64,000 nucleotides of DNA from XYD12-FULL-36-8 sp964613805. GTDB taxonomy: Bacteria > Bacteroidota > Ignavibacteria > Ignavibacteriales > Ignavibacteriaceae. Both the position numbers and the translations under genes were made by a program. The notes beneath the pieces were generated by a model, which worked only from the letters and a program-made list of their open reading frames with translations, ran no database searches and was not told the DNA's origin. Of the stretch, positions 62,962-64,000 are shown in pieces; position 1 is the first letter of the stretch, and each line of letters begins with the position of its first letter. The stretch covers positions 62,001-126,000 of the forward strand of contig CAZTJF010000002.1 of the NCBI GenBank assembly GCA_964613805.1, written 5' to 3'.

Positions 62962-64000
62962 TTATAATTCTGTTTCCATTACCTTTTCGTAGTAAGATTT
63001 GTATCCTTTGACTGCTCGAAAAATTGCAGCGGCAATCTCCTCATGCCCTTTTGTGCTTTTCAAATAATCCGCTTCTCTCTTGTTGGAAAGAAAACCGGTT
63101 TCAATTAAAACACTTGGCATTGAAGCACCGACTAAGACATAAAATCCGGCTTGTTTAACTCCACGTGATTGAACTTCAAATTCGTTACTGAATTGGTTAT
63201 GGAGCAGTTCGGCAATTTTTTCAGAGTATTTCAAATAAGATGAATGAGCCATACTCACAAGAATGAAATTTTCATCCGTCAGCTTTTGATAACGTTTCGG
63301 GTCTTCTTCATATTGAATTACTGCATTTTCTCTTTCAGCAATTTCGATTGCATCCTGCGTTTTCCCGGGACGAAGCAAATATACTTCAAAGCCATTGGCA
63401 TCTGAATTTTTTTTAGCTGTTGAATTACAGTGGATTGATATGAAGAGCTTGCCATCATTTTCATTAGCAATTTTGCCGCGTTTATAAAGTTCGACAAAAG
63501 TATCATCTTTTCTTGTGTAAACAACATTAACATCTTTTATTTCCTTTTCAATCAGCTTTCCAAGCTTGAGTGCAATTGAAAGATTTATATCCTTTTCCTT
63601 TGCACCATTAATTCCAATTGCACCATGGTCTTTCCCTCCGTGTCCGGCGTCTATAACCACAACATCAAAATTCCAGCGCTCGGATTTTGTGGTTTTCTCT
63701 AAATTGTTCGCGAAAATCTTGTTGTGCAGTGTGATCAAAATATCATTTCCCTTTTCGGCATTTAATACTTCACTGGTCGTGAATTCATCTCTAAGAGTTA
63801 ATTTAATTTCACAATCACTACCAATGTTCTTCGCATTGATTTCTTTTATAAGTCCGCTCTTATTCTCCAAAATAAACTGGCTCTCATCAAGATTAACATC
63901 TCGAAAAACAATCGTAAGTATTCCTTCCTTATAAGAATTATTATACGCTTCAATATTTTTCTTGGATTTAATTCTAACCAATGTGCCATTCGCTTTTTCA
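62962..64000 (-). CDS. N-acetylmuramoyl-L-alanine amidase (Amidase_3), 5' end off window
   Basis: The frame is open from the stop at 62962 to the right edge (at least 345 residues); the codon at 63981 is TTG, so the real start is outside. The visible N-terminal part (ILTIVFRDVNLDESQ and strands) looks AMIN-like. The amidase domain has VVVIDAGHGGKDHGAIG, RENDGK-like IANENDGK, LFISIHCNS and VLIETGFLSN, giving the zinc ligands and catalytic Glu. It splits the amide bond between MurNAc and stem peptide, for cell separation or wall turnover. A signal peptide is presumably off window. Confidence 0.9.
   Translation of the reverse strand, partial: EKANGTLVRIKSKKNIEAYNNSYKEGILTIVFRDVNLDESQFILENKSGLIKEINAKNIGSDCEIKLTLRDEFTTSEVLNAEKGNDILITLHNKIFANNLEKTTKSERWNFDVVVIDAGHGGKDHGAIGINGAKEKDINLSIALKLGKLIEKEIKDVNVVYTRKDDTFVELYKRGKIANENDGKLFISIHCNSTAKKNSDANGFEVYLLRPGKTQDAIEIAERENAVIQYEEDPKRYQKLTDENFILVSMAHSSYLKYSEKIAELLHNQFSNEFEVQSRGVKQAGFYVLVGASMPSVLIETGFLSNKREADYLKSTKGHEEIAAAIFRAVKGYKSYYEKVMETEL

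Noticed and set aside
1..64000. tRNA, rRNA, phage or IS elements
   Set aside because: None of the expected signals (CCA-ending cloverleaf, transposase motifs, integrase, direct repeats) was seen by eye; no covariance-model search was possible.

Overview
This is AT-rich bacterial chromosome, most likely from the Ignavibacteria or a close relative in the Bacteroidota/Chlorobi (FCB) group. The evidence is three secreted proteins ending in type IX secretion (T9SS) sorting domains with the PNPFNP[TS]T linker, a GldC protein, a family S46 dipeptidyl-peptidase, a membrane pyrophosphatase, TamB next to an Omp85-type barrel, and palindromic intergenic repeats of kinds common in that group. Translation signals are mixed: several ribosomal, lipoprotein and secreted-protein genes have clear GGAGG-type sites, while many others have none. 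I see no tRNA, rRNA, CRISPR array, phage or insertion sequence, so the window looks like ordinary chromosome. Fifty-one genes are called; the first and last run off the edges.

Layout. 1-3.5 kb: a 13-heme cytochrome c fused to a membrane cytochrome b domain, then a class-V aminotransferase. 3.6-9.3 kb: a tight four-gene operon for cell-wall sugar recovery (BadF-type sugar kinase, AmpG-like permease with a large inserted domain, AmiE-like serine hydrolase lipoprotein, NagZ). 9.3-14.3 kb: small genes (PspC, GldC, an outer-membrane protein, a DUF4160/DUF2442 pair), an S46 peptidase and a zinc-ribbon protein. 14.4-19.2 kb: phosphomannomutase, a polytopic membrane protein, a Kelch T9SS protein and a lipoprotein. 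19.5-23.3 kb: a translationally coupled signalling pair, a Ser/Thr kinase with TolB-like and TPR domains and a GAF/sigma-54 activator. 23.5-34.5 kb: DUF2911 protein, a second class-V aminotransferase, a Lon-like protease overlapping pyruvate kinase, an AmrS radical SAM enzyme, GH20 hexosaminidase, an SDR and TsaC/Sua5.

34.7-44 kb holds housekeeping genes: rpmB, a T9SS protein, a methyltransferase, the rpsF-ssb-rpsR-rplI operon, the K+-dependent membrane pyrophosphatase and prs-rplY-pth. 44-55 kb is an envelope-biogenesis block in which tamB, rnr and a 1061-residue metalloprotease/TolB-propeller/Omp85-barrel protein are directly coupled. 55-64 kb has the split heptose kinase and adenylyltransferase genes, a very large T9SS BNR-repeat protein, a DUF4097 TSGGDI-repeat protein, a TPM protein, thioredoxin and a cell-wall amidase that runs off the right edge.

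No unmistakably new system stands out. The best candidates are the coupled TamB/RNase R/protease-propeller-barrel operon, the kinase/sigma-54 activator pair, the AmpG-like permease with a predicted periplasmic beta-sandwich insert, and dispersed palindromic repeats that have entered coding sequence, one of them in frame inside a T9SS sorting domain.
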